Positions 39,161-40,019 of a stretch of 40,019 bases of DNA are shown piece by piece; the first letter of the stretch is position 1; every line of letters starts with the position of its first letter. The DNA lies in assembly GCA_003427395.1 (NCBI GenBank), contig BFEA01000585.1:609299-649317 (forward strand), given 5' to 3'. The notes under the pieces are model-generated. The model searched no databases. It was not told where the DNA came from and worked only from the letters and a program-made list of their open reading frames with translations. The DNA comes from Chara braunii. Taxonomy: Eukaryota > Streptophyta > Charophyceae > Charales > Characeae. The translations under genes were made by a program, and so were the position numbers.

Positions 39161-39190
39161 GGCGGATACCCTTGTAAGGGTATTCGCGCC
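39161..39190. repeat. Border palindrome, copy 5
   Basis: GGCGGATACCCTT and AAGGGTATTCGCGCC pair. Outward end of the right outer arm. Confidence 0.85.
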
Positions 39191-39949
39191 AACAACGCAC
39201 CAACAAACCATAAGCTATGTATCACCTTAGCATTATTCTTCCTATGCTAGGCTGAGTTATGCGGGTTGATCTCATACCTCAGGCTATTATACATGGAGAT
39301 TATCTGAGGAGTCTCTCGACAAGGGGAAAGTAGGTCACGATAAATCTGAAACTTTTCTCATTTTTTTGTGATAATCCGTCTAAGTTGGTGAACAAAGAGG
39401 TATATTAACTGAGTGGACGTAATAGTACCCGATCCGGACCTTTATAATCTTTGCTCAACTCAGTCAATTGGAGCAAGAAGAGAAGGTGGAAACAAGTCTC
39501 AGTAAGGAACTAAAGAAGTCAAAAAAGTAAGACTTGAAAACACAAGAATAAAATTTAAATAAAGGTCTTAATATGTAACGACGTAAGTTGAGATTTTCCT
39601 TAGTAAAAATATCATAAGTCGGTAATTGTAATAACAAGGTTGGTATATTAAATGAGTTGTCCCTGTTTTGCCCTTTTGTATAAACAGGTCACTAAAAGGG
39701 GGGTTATCCGGATTCGATCAAGATCCCTTACTCGAAGCAAGTTTCCGGGTACGTGCATGATACTCCTTATGACATAAAAATTACCTTACCATCCCCCAAT
39801 TACATAAAGGTACAAACTGTAGATTGTGCACTTGTAGGTCCCTCACGAGAGTGGGTGAAAATAGGTAAGGGTCCATAGAGCTCAGCCCAAAGATTGTCGT
39901 ATAGCAGGGTGCGGGGCATCTGTACCTACGACTCATTTTTGTCTTCCCC

Positions 39950-39950
<1 letters not shown>
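39191..39950. other. A/T-rich flank without a recognised feature
   Basis: No match to the left flank beyond about 15 bases outside the palindrome, no frame over 60 residues, and no RNA motif noticed. Confidence 0.5.

Positions 39951-39952
<2 letters not shown>

Positions 39953-40019
<67 letters not shown>
39953..40019. repeat. (CT)n microsatellite at the window edge
   Basis: Uninterrupted CT/TC dinucleotides to the last base. Confidence 0.97.

Larger units (their letters stand above)
34000..39190 (-). repeat. Right outer inverted-repeat arm
   Basis: Collinear with 6,380-1,840 on the opposite strand (see left arm). The border hairpin at 34,033-34,049 (GAACCC/GGGTTC) marks the inner side and the border palindrome at 39,161-39,190 the outer side. 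The arm has gained the (CT)n tract, the 48-bp duplication and the tripled hairpin unit, and lacks the U6 sequence. Confidence 0.85.

Overview
This window looks like eukaryotic nuclear DNA, and it is almost entirely non-coding repeat. The signs are many kinds of microsatellite, homopolymer runs, a U6 snRNA-derived sequence, tRNA-derived (Pol III box A/B) cores, hammerhead-ribozyme-like motifs and splice-site-like strings. No long intact reading frame is present. I cannot name the lineage. The sequence starts in (CA)n and ends in (CT)n, so it may be a contig that broke at microsatellites.

Layout. (1) About 1-1,838: microsatellites, a pyrimidine-rich block and tRNA-like cores; this block recurs inverted at about 20.5-21.6 kb. 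(2) About 1.84-6.38 kb and 34.0-39.19 kb form a diverged outer inverted repeat, each arm 4.5-5 kb. Both arms end outward at the same short palindrome (ATACCC...GGGTAT). (3) About 6.29-9.66 kb and 13.0-16.74 kb form an inner inverted repeat with arms of about 3.5 kb, built from sub-terminal tandem motifs, hairpins and a roughly 350-bp module. (4) About 10.3-12.1 kb and 27.6-29.5 kb form a 1.8-kb direct repeat. (5) About 17.1-19.2 kb is a dense array of short perfect hairpins with unrelated stems, around a poly(A)-tailed SINE-like unit and a hammerhead-like motif. (6) About 21.6-25.8 kb is simple repeats, a second hammerhead-like motif and a three-copy dispersed repeat. (7) About 25.86-34.07 kb is a further composite: a 72-bp tandem array, the direct-repeat copy, a GCTGCCGAA-type array, and the only convincing protein-like region at 31.17-32.96 kb.

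The protein-like region holds three, perhaps four, tandem diverged units of an unrecognised protein of about 170 residues. Each unit follows a T-rich ...AG string and all are broken by stops or a frameshift. A second broken protein-like frame lies at 12.60-13.00 kb inside the inner inverted repeat.

The recurring theme is repeat families whose copies differ in sequence but keep perfect hairpins, because both arms change together. At least six such hairpin classes are listed. They could reflect selection on RNA or DNA structure, or DNA-level quasipalindrome correction by template switching.

One clear artefact is present: two Tn5/Nextera mosaic ends head to head at 4,736-4,773, inside a 147-bp tandem duplication. 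Local assembly there should not be trusted.
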